Shown: piece by piece, positions 7,939 through 8,046 of the stretch | Layout of the letters: the number at the start of each line of letters is the position of its first letter | Numbering within the stretch: position 1 is the first letter of the stretch | DNA from: Desulfobacteraceae bacterium | Lineage (GTDB): Bacteria; Desulfobacterota; DSM-4660; Desulfatiglandales; Desulfatiglandaceae | DNA length: 8,046 nucleotides | Assembly: GCA_011048855.1 (NCBI GenBank) | Contig: DSCZ01000637.1 | Span: 1 to 8,046 of the forward strand | Direction of reading: 5' to 3' | Notes under the pieces: model-generated | Database searches by the model: none | Told to the model about the DNA's origin: nothing | The model's input: only the letters and a program-made list of their open reading frames with translations | Position numbers and translations under genes: made by a program

Positions 7939-7968
7939 ATCATAGCATAGTTTGAAACTTTAAGTAGT
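7939..7968 (-). promoter_or_regulatory. Candidate promoter of the glgX-treZ-treY operon (extended -10)
   Basis: The minus strand has TGCTATGAT at 7947-7939, an extended -10 (TGn plus TATGAT, one mismatch to TATAAT), about 28 bases upstream of the glgX start codon. The -35 area (about 7961-7968, ACTACTTA) matches TTGACA poorly, which is acceptable for an extended -10 promoter. This -35 area lies inside one arm of the adjacent palindrome. The assignment rests on motif match and position only. Confidence 0.42.
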
Positions 7969-8006
7969 GTCCATCCGGAAATACCGGATGGCACTAGTGA
8001 AGTTTC
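7954..8006. repeat. Long imperfect palindrome upstream of glgX
   Basis: The centre is a perfect 8-bp stem, ccatccgg (7971-7978) with ccggatgg (7984-7991), around the loop aaata. The stem extends outward past a single bulged t (7970) as tagtg (7965-7969) with cacta (7992-7996). After a short unpaired gap it continues as gaaactt (7954-7960) with aagtttc (8000-8006). No T-run follows on either strand, so it does not look like a terminator. It could be an operator, a dispersed repeat, or one end of a mobile element continuing past the window. Confidence 0.6.
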
Positions 8007-8046
8007 CAGATCGGAAATGAGGGATTTTGTCCAAGATCAAGGAAAC

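Noticed and set aside
6787..7950. Long plus-strand open frame (387 aa) antisense to glgX
   Set aside because: It is a shadow of the conserved glgX coding sequence, with no family motifs and no supporting ribosome binding site.

Overview
The window looks like ordinary chromosomal DNA from a moderately GC-rich bacterium. Bacterial features include type II tRNA-Leu with an encoded CCA, Shine-Dalgarno sites and overlapping stop/start codons. The flavoprotein remnant and the intergenic hairpin repeats would fit a proteobacterial or Desulfobacterota-like genome, but this is only a weak inference because nothing in the window fixes the taxonomy. Everything recognisable as a gene is on the minus strand, so transcription runs from high to low coordinates.

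Positions 982-7911 hold a compact three-gene operon, glgX - treZ - treY, for making trehalose from glycogen or maltodextrin (the TreX/TreY/TreZ route). GlgX (732 aa) debranches the glucan. TreY (964 aa) isomerises the reducing-end alpha-1,4 bond of the linear chain to alpha-1,1. TreZ (610 aa) then cuts off free trehalose. All three keep the catalytic Asp/Glu/Asp triad of family GH13. glgX stop and treZ start share one base (TGATG), and treZ and treY are 4 bp apart, so translational coupling is likely. A plausible extended -10 promoter and a good ribosome binding site lie upstream of glgX, next to a long imperfect palindrome (7954-8006).

Positions 753-981, between the operon and the tRNA, contain no gene. 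They hold two short perfect hairpins bracketed by imperfect 21-bp direct repeats, which looks like a REP-type intergenic repeat. Positions 665-752 encode tRNA-Leu(UAA), followed by a clear intrinsic terminator at 596-635.

Below the terminator, positions 10-534 contain an open minus-strand frame. Its first part (about 534 to 223) reads as a fragment of an FAD-dependent fumarate reductase/succinate dehydrogenase-type flavoprotein lacking its N-terminal nucleotide-binding part and its C-terminal catalytic part. The rest runs into AT-rich sequence with no recognisable homology. I read this as a decayed gene remnant beside a tRNA gene.

I found no evidence of a previously undescribed system. The main content is a well-known pathway. 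The items that merit a second look are the flavoprotein remnant beside the tRNA, the palindrome upstream of glgX, and the repeat cluster at 811-938.
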